Source: Mesorhizobium sp. Root102
GTDB taxonomy: Bacteria > Pseudomonadota > Alphaproteobacteria > Rhizobiales > Rhizobiaceae
DNA length: 64,000 nucleotides
Assembly (NCBI RefSeq): GCF_001425625.1
Contig: NZ_LMCP01000001.1
Coordinates: 617,118 to 681,117, forward strand
Direction of reading: 5' to 3'
The notes under the pieces are model-generated. The model was not told the DNA's origin. It did not search any database and was given only the letters and a program-made list of their open reading frames with translations. Position 1 is the stretch's first letter. Each line of letters begins with the position of its first letter. Below, piece by piece: positions 18,517-27,994 of the stretch. The position numbers were made by a program, and so were the translations under genes.

Positions 18517-19839
18517 ATGAGCCGCGATGATCCTTTCGGACTGTCGGAGGATCGCGAACGCACTCGCATACGATTGACCGGCGCTCCGATGCCGCGGCCC
18601 ATGGCGCCACTCTTGCCGGGCGCGGCGGCAAAGCGGTCTCGGACCCACCCGAACGCGCTTGTCAACGCGTTCGCGCCCTTGCTCGAGTTCGCTCCCGAGC
18701 TTGAAAGTGCGTTGCCGCCGGAGAATCCGGAAGCGTTGCGCACCCGATTGCTCGAAGAACTGGTTCGGGCACGCGACCTGGCAATGTCGACAGGGTCCTC
18801 GATGGAGAGGGCCGACCAGGCAGCCTGGGTCGTGGCTGCGTTGCTCGACGATCTGGCTTTGAACACGCCATGGGGCGGGGCCAGCGCCTGGCCGCGGCAG
18901 CCGCTTGTGGTCATGCTGCGCGGCGATGTGGATGCCGGAACGCAGTTCTTCACGCGTCTGGACGAACTGGAACGCCATCCCAACCGCGATCGCGAATTGC
19001 TGGAACTGCAGTATGACTGCATGGCGCTCGGCTTTCGCGGCAAATATCGCGTGCCTGGGCGGTCAGGCGACCGCTCGCTCAATGCCGTTCGCGTGGCGGC
19101 GGCACGCTTCCTGCGCGATGCCGACGCCGAAGGCGCGCCGCTGTCGCCAAACTGGAAGGGCGTGATCGCATCCGACGAGCCGCAGCGCTTCATCGTTCCG
19201 ATCTGGGTCATGGCGCTCGGTGCGGCGGTTGTTGCCACTGCCATCCATATCGGACTCTCGATGGGACTGAGCAGCCAGGCGGTCGAGCTTTCCGCACTTG
19301 TGCGCACGTTGCCGCCGCCTGCACGCGGCGACATCAGCCGGACGTCACCCAAGGTCGAGGCCCCGCCACCAGAGAAAGTGGATTTTGCGCTGTTGCCGGA
19401 ATTTCAGGCCGGGGCACCGGCCGACCTCCGATCCGCCCTCAGCGGCACCGAGAGCGTTTCGCTGGCCAAACTGATCGTCCAGGCCTCCAACCCCGAACTG
19501 TTCCAGTCGTCGCGGCCACAACTGACCGAAGGCTTCGAGCCCCTGATCGGTTCGATCGCCAAGGTGATCCTTGCCAATCAGGAGCTGATCGGGAACATCA
19601 CGGTGATCGGCCATACGGACAGCGTTCCTCTGCAGAAGACCAATCCGCTGTCGACCAACCAACGACTGTCCGAGGCTCGCGCCCAGACGATTGCCGACAT
19701 GCTGGTCCAGAACGGCGTGCCTCAGGACCGCGTCCATTCCGAGGGCCGCGCGGCCACCGATCCAGTGGCCAGCGACAGCACGCGCCAGGGGCGGGCGTTG
19801 AACCGCCGCGTCGAGGTGCTTGTCGAAAAGAGGCTGTGA
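18517..19839 (+). CDS. tssL: T6SS membrane-complex protein TssL, copy 1, with OmpA-like domain
   Basis: 440 residues. The cytoplasmic DotU/IcmH domain (about 45-220) includes the WVVAALLDDLALNTPWG and LLELQYDCMALGFRGKYR segments. A single transmembrane helix sits at about 227-250 (IWVMALGAAVVATAIHIGL). The periplasmic C-terminus (about 310-440) is an OmpA-type peptidoglycan-binding domain (VIGHTDSVPL, then NRRVEVLVEKRL). This is the 'evolved' TssL type, which holds the complex to the cell wall. It lies between tssK and tssM1. A second TssL with the same architecture is encoded at 32738-34249. Confidence 0.95.
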   Translation: MSRDDPFGLSEDRERTRIRLTGAPMPRPMAPLLPGAAAKRSRTHPNALVNAFAPLLEFAPELESALPPENPEALRTRLLEELVRARDLAMSTGSSMERADQAAWVVAALLDDLALNTPWGGASAWPRQPLVVMLRGDVDAGTQFFTRLDELERHPNRDRELLELQYDCMALGFRGKYRVPGRSGDRSLNAVRVAAARFLRDADAEGAPLSPNWKGVIASDEPQRFIVPIWVMALGAAVVATAIHIGLSMGLSSQAVELSALVRTLPPPARGDISRTSPKVEAPPPEKVDFALLPEFQAGAPADLRSALSGTESVSLAKLIVQASNPELFQSSRPQLTEGFEPLIGSIAKVILANQELIGNITVIGHTDSVPLQKTNPLSTNQRLSEARAQTIADMLVQNGVPQDRVHSEGRAATDPVASDSTRQGRALNRRVEVLVEKRL

Positions 19840-19840
19840 G

Positions 19841-22800
19841 ATGTTTATCCTGCGCTTCCTCTGGGCGGTTCTGACATCGCGCTGGCTGTGGACGCTGATC
19901 GGCATCACGCTGCTTTCCCTGGTCATCTGGGTGTTCGGTCCGATCGTCAGGATCGGTCCCTACGAACCGTTCGCCTCTGAAAATGTGCGCATCGTCATCA
20001 TCGCGCTGCTGGTCATCTTCTGGCTGATCTGGCTGATCGTCGCCCAGCGCCGGGCGATCCGCGCCAACCGGCTGTTCGTCGCGGAGATCGCCGCGCCTGC
20101 GGTGGAAAAGCCGCTGAGCCCCGGCGAAGAGAACGTCGCGGCCGTGGGTGCCAAGTTCGCCGAGGTGATGGCCGAACTGAAGCGCCGCAAGCTGGGCGGA
20201 CGCAAGTTTCTGCGCGAGATGCCCTGGTATGTGATCGTCGGGCCGCCAGCCACCGGCAAGACCACGGCTCTGAGGCAGTCCGGACTGAATTTTCCGATCG
20301 ACCTCACGGACGACCTGCAAGGGGTCGGCGGCACGCGCAACTGCGACTGGTTCTTTTCCGAAAACGCGGTTCTGATCGATACCGCCGGCCGCTATGTCCA
20401 GCAGGAGAGCCAGCCCGATGTCGACGCGGCGGAATGGCTGGGCTTCCTCGACCTTTTGAAGAAGCATCGCGGCCGCCGCGCGCTCAACGGCGTGATCGTC
20501 GCGCTTTCGATCGATGTGCTTTCGGAGGGCGACGAAGCCATCAAGGCGCATGGCCGCAAGATCCGCCGCCGGTTGGCCGAGCTCAACGACCGGCTCGAAA
20601 TCCGCCTTCCGGTCTATCTGATGCTGACCAAGGCCGATCTGATCAAGGGTTTCGAGGCCTTCTTTGGCGGTCTGTCCACCGCCTCGCGCGAGCAGGTATG
20701 GGGAACGACCTTCGCGCTGGATGCGCGCGTGGATGCCAAGATCATCGAACGCGAGATTTCAACGCTGGCGACGGAACTCGAGCGGCGGCTGGTGCCGCGC
20801 TTGGAGGATGAGGAAAAACTCGCCGCCCGCGCCGAGATCTTCCGGTTTCCCGCCCAACTGGCAAGCCTGTCCGAACCGATCCAGGTGCTGGTCGAGGCAA
20901 TGTTCGGCGAAAGCCGGTATGAAGAGGCTGCATGGCTGCGCGGCCTCTATCTGACATCGGCGACCCAGGAAGGGGCACCCATCGACCGGCTGACCGCGGC
21001 GCTGTCGTCGTCCTTCGGTCTTCCGCCACGGCGGGCCCTGCCCGCACCAAGGGTCGAGAAACGCAGCTTCTTCTTGAAGAACCTGCTCACCGAAGTCATC
21101 TTCAAGGAAGCAGGCCTCGGTACGTTCGACCCGCTGGCTCAACGCCGCCGCGCCTGGATTTGGCGCGGTGCCGCGGCTGCCTGTGCCGCTGCAGGCTTGT
21201 TGGCCAGTGCGGTGTTTGCCTGGTCCTACTACGACAACCGCAATGCGATCTCGGCCCAGGCAAGCCAGTTCGAAGCGCTGCAGACGCCGCTGACCTCGGC
21301 TGCCGCAAATTCGGCATCGGTGCAGCAGCCTGCCATCGACGGCGCGCTCGAGGCGATGGACGCGGTAGCGAATGCCCGCACCGCTCCACCAGCAGCAGCG
21401 CAGGATCTGCTGGGGCCATCGGCCTCGGCGGAACTGGTGCGGGCTCAGACCGACACCTACGATCACGCCCTGCGCAACGTGCTTGAGCCGCACATGGTGG
21501 CCCTTCTCGAGGCCACCATGTGGCGGCAGATCCGCGATCCGGATTTCATGCTCGGCGCGCTCAAGACGTATCGCATGATGACCGGTCTGTCGCAGATGGA
21601 TCCCGACTACGCCCAGAACTGGTGGGTGAACAGCCTGCCCGAATTCGCGGCCGCGGCACCATTTCCAACCGCCGATGCCGAAGAGCATCAGCTTGCCGCC
21701 ATCCGCCGCATGACGGTCGACGAAAGCTATGTCGCACCCGACCAGGCCCTGGTTGCCGAAGCGTTGAAAACGGTGTGCACGATCTCGTTGCCGGCGCGTG
21801 CCTACAAGCAGTTGCTGGCCGATCCGGCGGTGGCCGGTCTAAAGGACTGGATCCCGGCCAATTTCGCCGGCCCCAACGGTGGCAAGGTGTTTGCGCGGCG
21901 TTCCGACAAGACGCTTCGCGTCGGCATTTCCGGAGCATTCACCTATTCCGGCTTCCACGACGCCATTCTCGACCGCATCGAGGATGTGGCAGCACAAGCG
22001 GCGCTGGATCGGGCGGTCTTCGCCGGAGGCTGCTCCGAGAACTCCGAAACGTCCGTGTCGGCGCTGTCCGAGGATATCCTGAAGCTCTATTACGACGACT
22101 ATATCGCACAGTGGGACAGCTTCCTGCGCGATATGAGGCTGGCGCCGTTGAGCGACCTCAATGTCGCCAGTGAGAATCTGAAGGATCTTTCCAGCGCCGA
22201 TTCAGCGCTGAAACGCCTGCTCACGGCAGTCGTTCAGGAGACCGAGCTTACCCGGTCCGATGAAGCGCCGGCCGACGACAAGGCGGCGGCCAAGGGCGGC
22301 TCGAAACTGCTCGGCAAACTCGGCAAGCTCGGCAAGATCGTCAAAACGGGGGCAAAGCTGCTTCCACGCGCGGGCTCAGCTGACGAGGTGGATCTTACCG
22401 GGAACCTGGTGGCCGAACACTTCAAGCCGCTCAAAGGTGCTATTGCCGAGGTCGACGGCCAGCCGCCAGCACTCGACGCCGCGGTGGTGGCTCTGACGGC
22501 GCTGTCCAACGTGTTGCAGACGGTCACCGCCAATCCCGACCCCCAGGATGCCATTAAGAAGCAAGGCGGCCTTGCCGAACTGACGGGTGCGGTGGCCAGG
22601 CAGGCACAGATCCTGCCGGACCCTATCAGCAGTTGGCTGGGCGGAATTGCCGGTGACACCAGCAATTTGACTCAGAAGGCGGTCACTTCGGAGCTCAACG
22701 CCATCTGGCGGGCGGACATACTGCCTTTCTGCCAGGCAGCGCTGAACGACCGCTATCCATTCAGTCCGGAAAGTGCGGTGGACGTCAATGTCCGCGACTT

Positions 22801-23377
22801 CGCCCGCCTGTTCGGACCGGCGGGCCTGATCGATGCCTTCATCAACGACCATTTGATCAGCTATGTAGACACCGCCAGCCAGCCGTGGAAATGGCGTGCC
22901 GACTTTGGCCTCGACCCTTCGGCGCTGGCGGCGTTCGAGCAGGCCAGGCGGATACGCGATGATCTCTTTCCCGGTGGTACCGGACCGGTGATGAGCTTCA
23001 CGCTCGAACCGAAAGACCTGTCTCCGAACGTCACGCGTGTGACGCTCAATCTCGATGGCCAGACCCTCGTCTATTTCAACAACGCGACGCGGCCGCAACC
23101 GATGACCTGGCCCGGCAAGGACGGCACCGGGGTCATCTCCCTCGCCTTCCAGCCCATCGACGGCTCACCCGAAATCATGCTGAACGAGACCGGCAGCTGG
23201 GCGTGGCTGAGGATGCTGCGCAGCGGCCGATTCACCGGGACTTCGCTGTCCGATGTCTACAGCCTGCGCCTGGGGACGAAAGGCATGTACGCCGATTTCG
23301 AGCTCAAGGCCGCCAGCGTCGAAAATCCCTACAATCTGCAAATGTTCAAGAAATTCTCATGTCCACCGCAGATATGA
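19841..23377 (+). CDS. tssM: T6SS membrane-complex protein TssM, copy 1 (IcmF)
   Basis: 1178 residues with two N-terminal transmembrane helices (about 15-35 and 50-68). A cytoplasmic NTPase domain follows with an intact Walker A (GPPATGKTT, 134-142) and VLIDTAGRY. A third membrane helix lies near 450 (the alanine-rich stretch around 21170-21230), ahead of a large periplasmic IcmF/VasK region. The C-terminal beta domain is the part that meets TssJ in known systems. A Lys/Leu/Gly-rich patch (around 22300-22370) interrupts the periplasmic part. The start at 19841 follows the tssL stop directly; its last 19 bases overlap tagF. Copy 2 lies at 34272-37829. Confidence 0.95.
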   Translation: MFILRFLWAVLTSRWLWTLIGITLLSLVIWVFGPIVRIGPYEPFASENVRIVIIALLVIFWLIWLIVAQRRAIRANRLFVAEIAAPAVEKPLSPGEENVAAVGAKFAEVMAELKRRKLGGRKFLREMPWYVIVGPPATGKTTALRQSGLNFPIDLTDDLQGVGGTRNCDWFFSENAVLIDTAGRYVQQESQPDVDAAEWLGFLDLLKKHRGRRALNGVIVALSIDVLSEGDEAIKAHGRKIRRRLAELNDRLEIRLPVYLMLTKADLIKGFEAFFGGLSTASREQVWGTTFALDARVDAKIIEREISTLATELERRLVPRLEDEEKLAARAEIFRFPAQLASLSEPIQVLVEAMFGESRYEEAAWLRGLYLTSATQEGAPIDRLTAALSSSFGLPPRRALPAPRVEKRSFFLKNLLTEVIFKEAGLGTFDPLAQRRRAWIWRGAAAACAAAGLLASAVFAWSYYDNRNAISAQASQFEALQTPLTSAAANSASVQQPAIDGALEAMDAVANARTAPPAAAQDLLGPSASAELVRAQTDTYDHALRNVLEPHMVALLEATMWRQIRDPDFMLGALKTYRMMTGLSQMDPDYAQNWWVNSLPEFAAAAPFPTADAEEHQLAAIRRMTVDESYVAPDQALVAEALKTVCTISLPARAYKQLLADPAVAGLKDWIPANFAGPNGGKVFARRSDKTLRVGISGAFTYSGFHDAILDRIEDVAAQAALDRAVFAGGCSENSETSVSALSEDILKLYYDDYIAQWDSFLRDMRLAPLSDLNVASENLKDLSSADSALKRLLTAVVQETELTRSDEAPADDKAAAKGGSKLLGKLGKLGKIVKTGAKLLPRAGSADEVDLTGNLVAEHFKPLKGAIAEVDGQPPALDAAVVALTALSNVLQTVTANPDPQDAIKKQGGLAELTGAVARQAQILPDPISSWLGGIAGDTSNLTQKAVTSELNAIWRADILPFCQAALNDRYPFSPESAVDVNVRDFARLFGPAGLIDAFINDHLISYVDTASQPWKWRADFGLDPSALAAFEQARRIRDDLFPGGTGPVMSFTLEPKDLSPNVTRVTLNLDGQTLVYFNNATRPQPMTWPGKDGTGVISLAFQPIDGSPEIMLNETGSWAWLRMLRSGRFTGTSLSDVYSLRLGTKGMYADFELKAASVENPYNLQMFKKFSCPPQI

Positions 23378-23901
23378 ACCTGCCCGGCTTTTACGGAAAA
23401 ATGCCCGCCACCGGCGATTTCGTGACACGGCGGCTGTCGGGTGACTTTGTTCGCGGCTGGGACCGCTGGCTGGCGCAGCATCTCGTCCCGCTGTTCGGCT
23501 CGGAATTCTGGCCAGGCACAACCGCACTGCGCTTTCTGGCTGGCCCGGCTTGCTTCGGCGCATCGGCGGGCATCATACTGCAGAGCGCCGACAGGGTCGG
23601 CAGGCAATTCCCCTTGAGCGTCGTCGCACAGCTTGCTGAAGCCCCGGTTCGGCTGGCTGACGCCGAGGCGTGGTTTGCCGGGATCGAAGAAGCGGCCATC
23701 GCCGCCCAGCACGGCGAACTGACGCCCGACGAATTCGATGCCGCGCTGGCCGCACTGCCGGTGCCGCCCGTCGAGCCGGACGGCGAGATCATCAGCGGCA
23801 TGGTGATGTGGACCGCCCGTTCGGACATTTTCGACATCGATCCGCAATCGCCTCAAACGACGCTGGAACAGATACTCGCCGGCAGTTGGGAGACCAGCTG
23901 A
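23359..23901 (+). CDS. tagF: T6SS-associated protein TagF (ImpM)
   Basis: 180 residues. The N-terminus PGFYGKMPATGDFVTRRL is the TagF/ImpM signature (GKxPxxGDF), followed by WDRWLAQHL and a C-terminal DIDPQSPQTTLEQIL. TagF is a negative post-translational regulator in Pseudomonas and Agrobacterium, where it counters Fha/PpkA-dependent firing; here it is a stand-alone protein, not fused to a phosphatase. The start at 23359 lies inside the end of tssM1, and its stop overlaps the next start as TGATG. This marks the end of the core machine genes of the first operon. Confidence 0.9.
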   Translation: MSTADMNLPGFYGKMPATGDFVTRRLSGDFVRGWDRWLAQHLVPLFGSEFWPGTTALRFLAGPACFGASAGIILQSADRVGRQFPLSVVAQLAEAPVRLADAEAWFAGIEEAAIAAQHGELTPDEFDAALAALPVPPVEPDGEIISGMVMWTARSDIFDIDPQSPQTTLEQILAGSWETS

Positions 23902-25004
23902 TGCAGATCTGGAACCAGATGGGCTATCCGCACCACTTCACCATGGGCATGGACAAGGCCGGCCATGAGTGGATAGTCGTGGTCGTCAAAGGCACGTTCG
24001 ATTTCCCGGCCAAGCTAGGCGGATTGGTGCAAAAATCGGCGGACCAGATGCCGCTGGTAATGGCCGACACACAAACCGGCGTGCCTGGCTACTCGGCCAC
24101 GCTGTGGGAGACTGACTTCGCCTTCCGCAAACCACGCTGCGACGTCATCGCCAATGGCTGCGCCTTCGCACCGGGCGGGCGTCCGGCGGAGCGCGTGCCG
24201 GTTGGTATCAAGGTTGGCAATTGGTCAAAACTGTTCGAGGTCGTCGGCCACCGCGAATGGCGCTCCATCGGCCCGGTGTTTACCGCTACAGCGCCGCAAC
24301 CCTTCCTGAAACTGCCCATCTCCTATGACGTCGCCTGGGGTGGCGTCGACAGGCTGGATCCGGAGGACAAGCTGCCGGCCAGCTACAAATACAACCCGGT
24401 CGGAACCGGCTGGTCGCGCACCAGGAACCAGCGCCTTATTCCAGGCCTGCGGCTGCCGAACACCCAGGCAGTCGGCGAAGAGATCCGCTCGCCATTTGGC
24501 GATTACAAGCCGATGAGTTTCGGGCCGATGGGTCGCGGCTGGCCGGGCCGGATCGAATATGGCGGCACCTATGACGACAACTGGACCAAGAACATCTTTC
24601 CGTTCCTGCCGCCGGACTTCGACGAGCGCTATTTCCAGATGGCGCCGGCCGACCAGCAGATCGACCATCCGCGAGGCGGCGAAGAGGTGGTTCTGGTGAA
24701 CCTGATACCTGAGGGGCGGGTAAGTTTTCGCCTGCCGTCGACGGCATTGCCGATGACATTGTTCAAGGGCAGGCAGAAGGCCTATGAGGCCGATATATTT
24801 CCAGACACTGTTCTGCTTGACCCGGAAAGACGCCGCTTCTCGCTGGTCTGGCGCCTCTCGCAGCGCATTCACAAGACAATCCTCGATTTCTCGGAGTGCT
24901 GGGTAGGTCCGCCAACGCCGGCCATGCTGAGAGCCAGGCTCAAGGGAAAACAATACGTTCGTGTCAGCCGCATCACGCCCGCACGAGAGAATGAAGACGC
25001 ATGA
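23901..25004 (+). CDS. DUF2169 protein, probable T6SS effector-loading factor
   Basis: 367 residues. The N-terminal half carries DUF2169 features: HEWIVVVVKGTFDFPAK, the WETDFAFRKPRCDVIANG segment and the IKVGNWSKLFEVVGHREW stretch, then PISYDVAWGG. Such proteins are encoded next to PAAR-like (DUF4150) effectors in many T6SS clusters and are thought to help mount the effector on the VgrG spike. The order here, DUF2169 - ketosynthase-like - DUF4150, fits that role. The start at 23901 couples to tagF through TGATG; the end overlaps the following gene by four bases. Function beyond the association is inferred. Confidence 0.85.
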   Translation: MQIWNQMGYPHHFTMGMDKAGHEWIVVVVKGTFDFPAKLGGLVQKSADQMPLVMADTQTGVPGYSATLWETDFAFRKPRCDVIANGCAFAPGGRPAERVPVGIKVGNWSKLFEVVGHREWRSIGPVFTATAPQPFLKLPISYDVAWGGVDRLDPEDKLPASYKYNPVGTGWSRTRNQRLIPGLRLPNTQAVGEEIRSPFGDYKPMSFGPMGRGWPGRIEYGGTYDDNWTKNIFPFLPPDFDERYFQMAPADQQIDHPRGGEEVVLVNLIPEGRVSFRLPSTALPMTLFKGRQKAYEADIFPDTVLLDPERRRFSLVWRLSQRIHKTILDFSECWVGPPTPAMLRARLKGKQYVRVSRITPARENEDA

Positions 25005-26023
25005 GTGCGCAACTCGACATCGTCTCGATAGGCATGGTTACGGCTGTCGGCCTCGACGCGCCGTCAGCTTGCGCGGCGATGCGCGCAAGGCTCGACGGTT
25101 TCCAGCAAACGCGATTTCGGGGCTCCGCCGGCGAGTGGCTAACCGGTGCCCCCATCGCGTTACCGCGCAATTGGGTTGGCGACAGGCGCATGGCGCATCT
25201 GGCGGCTGGCGCTATTTGCGAAGCGTTCGAAAGCGTGCCGGAAGCACGCGGCCAAACGGCACTGATTTTATGCCTTCCCGAGGAGGAGCGGCCCGGCCGA
25301 GCCGTCGGCGACAATTCCGCTTTGCTTAGAAGCGTTGCCGAAATCGTTGAGGTCGAACCGCATGCACGCTCCAGGATAATAGCGCATGGACGACCTGCCG
25401 GCGTTGTCGCATTGGAACATGCTCGCCGGCTGCTCGCGTCGGGCGACGTGCCCTTTGTGGTGATTGCTGGCGTCGATAGTTATCTGACAAGCCAGACAAT
25501 CACGTACTATCTCTCGTGCAATCGCCTCCTCACGCCTCAAAATCCGAACGGGTTCATACCTGGGGAGGCGGCGGCGGCGGTCATTTGCACCCAAGGTCGA
25601 CAGGGCGGACTTCGACTATTTGGGGTTGGGCTCTCTCGCGAAAATGCATCGATCTACAACACGGAAGATTTGCCTTTGCGCGGTGACGGCATGACGGCGG
25701 CCTATCGGGCGGCATTAGAAGAAACCGGTATCGAAATGAACCGACTCGGGTACCGGATCGCTGATCTCGTAGGAGAACAGTACTGGTTCAAGCAAAGCGC
25801 GCTTGCCAGCCTGCGCTTGCTGCGAGGAAGGCATGAGTTTCAGGACATCTGGTCGCCAGGCGAATCTCTCGGCAATGTCGGAGCCGCCGTGGTGCCGCTC
25901 ATGCTTGGCATGGCTTTCACCGCAGCACGCAAAGGCTATGCTGCCGGAAATCCGGTCTTGATCGAGGTATCGAACGATGCCGGAGCCTGCGGCGCAGCCA
26001 TCGTGGCATCGAGGGCGGCGTAG
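25001..26023 (+). CDS. Beta-ketoacyl-synthase-like protein, probably non-catalytic, in T6SS effector module
   Basis: 340 residues with the thiolase-like fold of ketosynthases. Visible landmarks are the SIGMVTAVGLDAPSA opening, VIAGVDSYL (the strand after the nucleophile elbow, about 154-162) and NGFIPGEAAAAV (183-194, matching the DGFVxGEGAGxLVLE motif). The catalytic residues appear to be missing. The elbow where KAS enzymes have Cys reads IIAHGRPAG (126-134), and neither the HGT nor the GHxxGAAG histidine motif is present; the latter is SPGESLGNVGAA. I infer a structural or chaperone role rather than fatty-acid synthesis. It is tightly coupled to the DUF2169 and DUF4150 genes by overlaps. 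Confidence 0.75.
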   Translation: MSAQLDIVSIGMVTAVGLDAPSACAAMRARLDGFQQTRFRGSAGEWLTGAPIALPRNWVGDRRMAHLAAGAICEAFESVPEARGQTALILCLPEEERPGRAVGDNSALLRSVAEIVEVEPHARSRIIAHGRPAGVVALEHARRLLASGDVPFVVIAGVDSYLTSQTITYYLSCNRLLTPQNPNGFIPGEAAAAVICTQGRQGGLRLFGVGLSRENASIYNTEDLPLRGDGMTAAYRAALEETGIEMNRLGYRIADLVGEQYWFKQSALASLRLLRGRHEFQDIWSPGESLGNVGAAVVPLMLGMAFTAARKGYAAGNPVLIEVSNDAGACGAAIVASRAA

Positions 26024-26970
26024 TGGGCGGGGTGTTTGCCAACGGCCTGGAAATTTCCGGCAAAGCCGTGAACGCCCAGACAATCGCCGCGTTCCCGGAT
26101 GTTTGCTTCACACCTCCTGAAAACCCGGCAACGCCGCCTGGCGTGCCCATCCCCTATCCTAGTTTCGGATTGGGCAGCGACACCGAGCAAGGGACCGGCA
26201 CCGTCAAGATCGGCGGCAAGACCGTCAACATCAAGAACAAATCCGACCTGTCCAGAACGTCCGGGACGGAGGCTGGCTGTGCCGCGAAGAAAGGCGTCAT
26301 CACATCGAAAAATACCGGAAAGGGGTATTTCAACTCATGGTCTAATGACGTGAAGTTTGATGGCGAACCTGTCATACGCATGACAGATCTTGCCACAAAT
26401 AACCATGCATCGCCGATTGGCAATACGGTTACATGGCCGCACACGGCCGCCATAACTGTTAACGGGCAGGACTGTGCAACGATTTTAAATAACGTTGGGA
26501 TATATGTGCATCAACACAAGGATTCCGATTGTGTGCACCCAACGGAATCCGAACACTGCTTCGAAAATCAGATGTTCCAGAAGAGTCGCGGCGGCGAGAA
26601 CTATTCCGGCTGGGGAAGTTACGACGTCGACACCGCGCCTTGCATCTGCATGGAATCCTACAAGAAAACCAAGACCGGATACCGCAAATCCGGCTCCGGG
26701 TCGAAACGCGGCTCGCCGCACAACAAAAAGACAAAGAAAGTGCGCGATTTCCTGAAGAAGAAGCGCAGTCCGACTTTGGGCGATGCGATCAAGGAGGTGC
26801 AGCAGGCTGTCGGCGACCATCACGAGAAGCTGCAGAGCTGCACCAAGAAGGAGAAGGACGACGCGCTCGAATGCCTGAAGCTTGTGCTCATCGACTACCT
26901 CATTGATTGCGCCAGAGCCCCGAAACCGACCCCCGCCCAGATACTGGCCAAACCGATAAGGAAAAAGTGA
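26023..26970 (+). CDS. DUF4150 (PAAR-like) T6SS effector with uncharacterised C-terminal domain
   Basis: 315 residues from a GTG overlapping the upstream stop. Residues 1 to about 150 match DUF4150/PAAR-like spike tips: KAVNAQTIAAFPDVCFTPP, PYPSFGLGSDT, NKSDLSRTSGTEAG and VIRMTDLATNNHASPIGNT. The remaining ~165 residues form a Lys- and Cys-rich domain (Cys at about 170, 179, 207, 209, 273, 284, 296) with APCICM and SPHNKK elements and a paired His near 266. I do not recognise a toxin family, though a nuclease with a treble-clef-type metal site is possible. The stretch around 26270-26560 is visibly AT-richer than its neighbours, as expected for exchangeable toxin cassettes. The stop overlaps the next start, as expected for an effector-immunity pair. 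Confidence 0.82.
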   Translation: MGGVFANGLEISGKAVNAQTIAAFPDVCFTPPENPATPPGVPIPYPSFGLGSDTEQGTGTVKIGGKTVNIKNKSDLSRTSGTEAGCAAKKGVITSKNTGKGYFNSWSNDVKFDGEPVIRMTDLATNNHASPIGNTVTWPHTAAITVNGQDCATILNNVGIYVHQHKDSDCVHPTESEHCFENQMFQKSRGGENYSGWGSYDVDTAPCICMESYKKTKTGYRKSGSGSKRGSPHNKKTKKVRDFLKKKRSPTLGDAIKEVQQAVGDHHEKLQSCTKKEKDDALECLKLVLIDYLIDCARAPKPTPAQILAKPIRKK

Positions 26971-27893
26971 TGCGTGAGCCCGAAACCATCGCCGACTTTG
27001 ACCCGGAGGAAATCGATGTCCAGGCCGTGGACGGATATCATCACGGCGGCAATCGCTTCAGCGCCAGTTTCGAACTGAGCGATCCCGATGATGAATTCAG
27101 CCGGTCCTATCTTCTAGAAATCGAGCTTGGGGCGACCATTCGTTTCAATGCACGGCTTCAGATCGAGGACGCGATCCGGTCCCATGTCAGTTTCGGGCCG
27201 CAAGACCATGTCGCCCTTGAACTTGGAGGGATCATCCACGACCTACCGCCGGGCTCGGCATCACGCACGGACCTGCCCGAAGGCGCGCTGACGCGCCTGT
27301 GGGCCCCGTCGCACGACCAGATCTTTGCGATCGGAGATCTTGGCGTAAGCTATCTGCGTGAGCGAGGCCGATGGGGGCAGTTGGAGACCTTCGACGAAGC
27401 CGTGCTCAACGATATCCACGGCCGTGACGGAAGTCCGATCTATTGCGCCGGCGACCGCGGGCTTCTCCTGAAACTCGACGGGCGGCGTTGGAACCGTATC
27501 GAGGTGGGTGTCGAGGAGAATTTCAACACCGTCCTGGCCGGACCTCAGGGTGAGGTCTATCTCGGCGGCGCGAACGGGGCAGCCTACGAGTTGCGTGACA
27601 GCGAGCTGATTGCCTTGAAGGCCGACGAGGTCGACTATTACGATATCTGCGAGTTTCGCGGCAAACGCTACTGGTCGGATATGAGCTACGGCGTTTCGGT
27701 GCAGAAGGGACGCGAGCTCGTGCCTCTGCTCGAAACGGAACAGGGTTTTACCATGACCGCGACGGAGGAATTTCTTGTTGTTGCAGGCTGGCACGAATTC
27801 TTTCTGTTCGACGGCACCGACTGGTCCGGTTTCGAAATGGGCTATGACGGCAATATCTTCCTTCGAACGGTCGACATCAACAACTACCGCTAA
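26970..27893 (+). CDS. Predicted immunity protein with propeller-like repeats
   Basis: 307 residues, starting at an ATG that overlaps the effector stop and has AAGGAAA upstream. The C-terminal two thirds show recurring blade-like units: short Trp/Asp-containing turns such as GRWGQLETF, GRRWNRIEVG and GTDWSGFEMG, each after a GDxG or GDRG turn. This is the pattern of a WD/kelch-like beta-propeller. The N-terminal ~90 residues are a separate acidic region. There is no signal peptide or membrane helix, so it should act in the cytoplasm. Position directly after an effector gene is the only evidence for an immunity role; no family was recognised. Confidence 0.65.
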   Translation: MREPETIADFDPEEIDVQAVDGYHHGGNRFSASFELSDPDDEFSRSYLLEIELGATIRFNARLQIEDAIRSHVSFGPQDHVALELGGIIHDLPPGSASRTDLPEGALTRLWAPSHDQIFAIGDLGVSYLRERGRWGQLETFDEAVLNDIHGRDGSPIYCAGDRGLLLKLDGRRWNRIEVGVEENFNTVLAGPQGEVYLGGANGAAYELRDSELIALKADEVDYYDICEFRGKRYWSDMSYGVSVQKGRELVPLLETEQGFTMTATEEFLVVAGWHEFFLFDGTDWSGFEMGYDGNIFLRTVDINNYR

Positions 27894-27994
27894 AGCGCGT
27901 CGCGCTTGAATGGATTCAGGCACCGCGCTTTAGGTCTTTGTTTTCATGCATGTCGTTCCCCCAAAACCGGGGCCACTTTTGGGCGACACGCTTT
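27892..27994. repeat. Rhizobial intergenic palindromic repeat (RIME-like)
   Basis: Two inverted repeats lie back to back between convergent genes. AAAGCGCG (27892-27899) pairs with CGCGCTTT (27924-27931). TGTCG...CCCAAAA (27951-27966) pairs with TTTTGGG-CGACA (27977-27988). The wording 'CGCGCTTTAGGTCTTTGTTTT' type sequence followed by a CCAAAAC...TTTTGGG stem is a mosaic repeat I know from many Rhizobiales intergenic regions. It probably also ends transcription from both sides. Confidence 0.7.

Noticed and set aside
17592..19352. Long open frame on the minus strand opposite tssK and tssL
   Set aside because: It is antisense to two well-supported genes, rich in Arg/Ser as expected from the high-GC reverse frame, and has no family motif.
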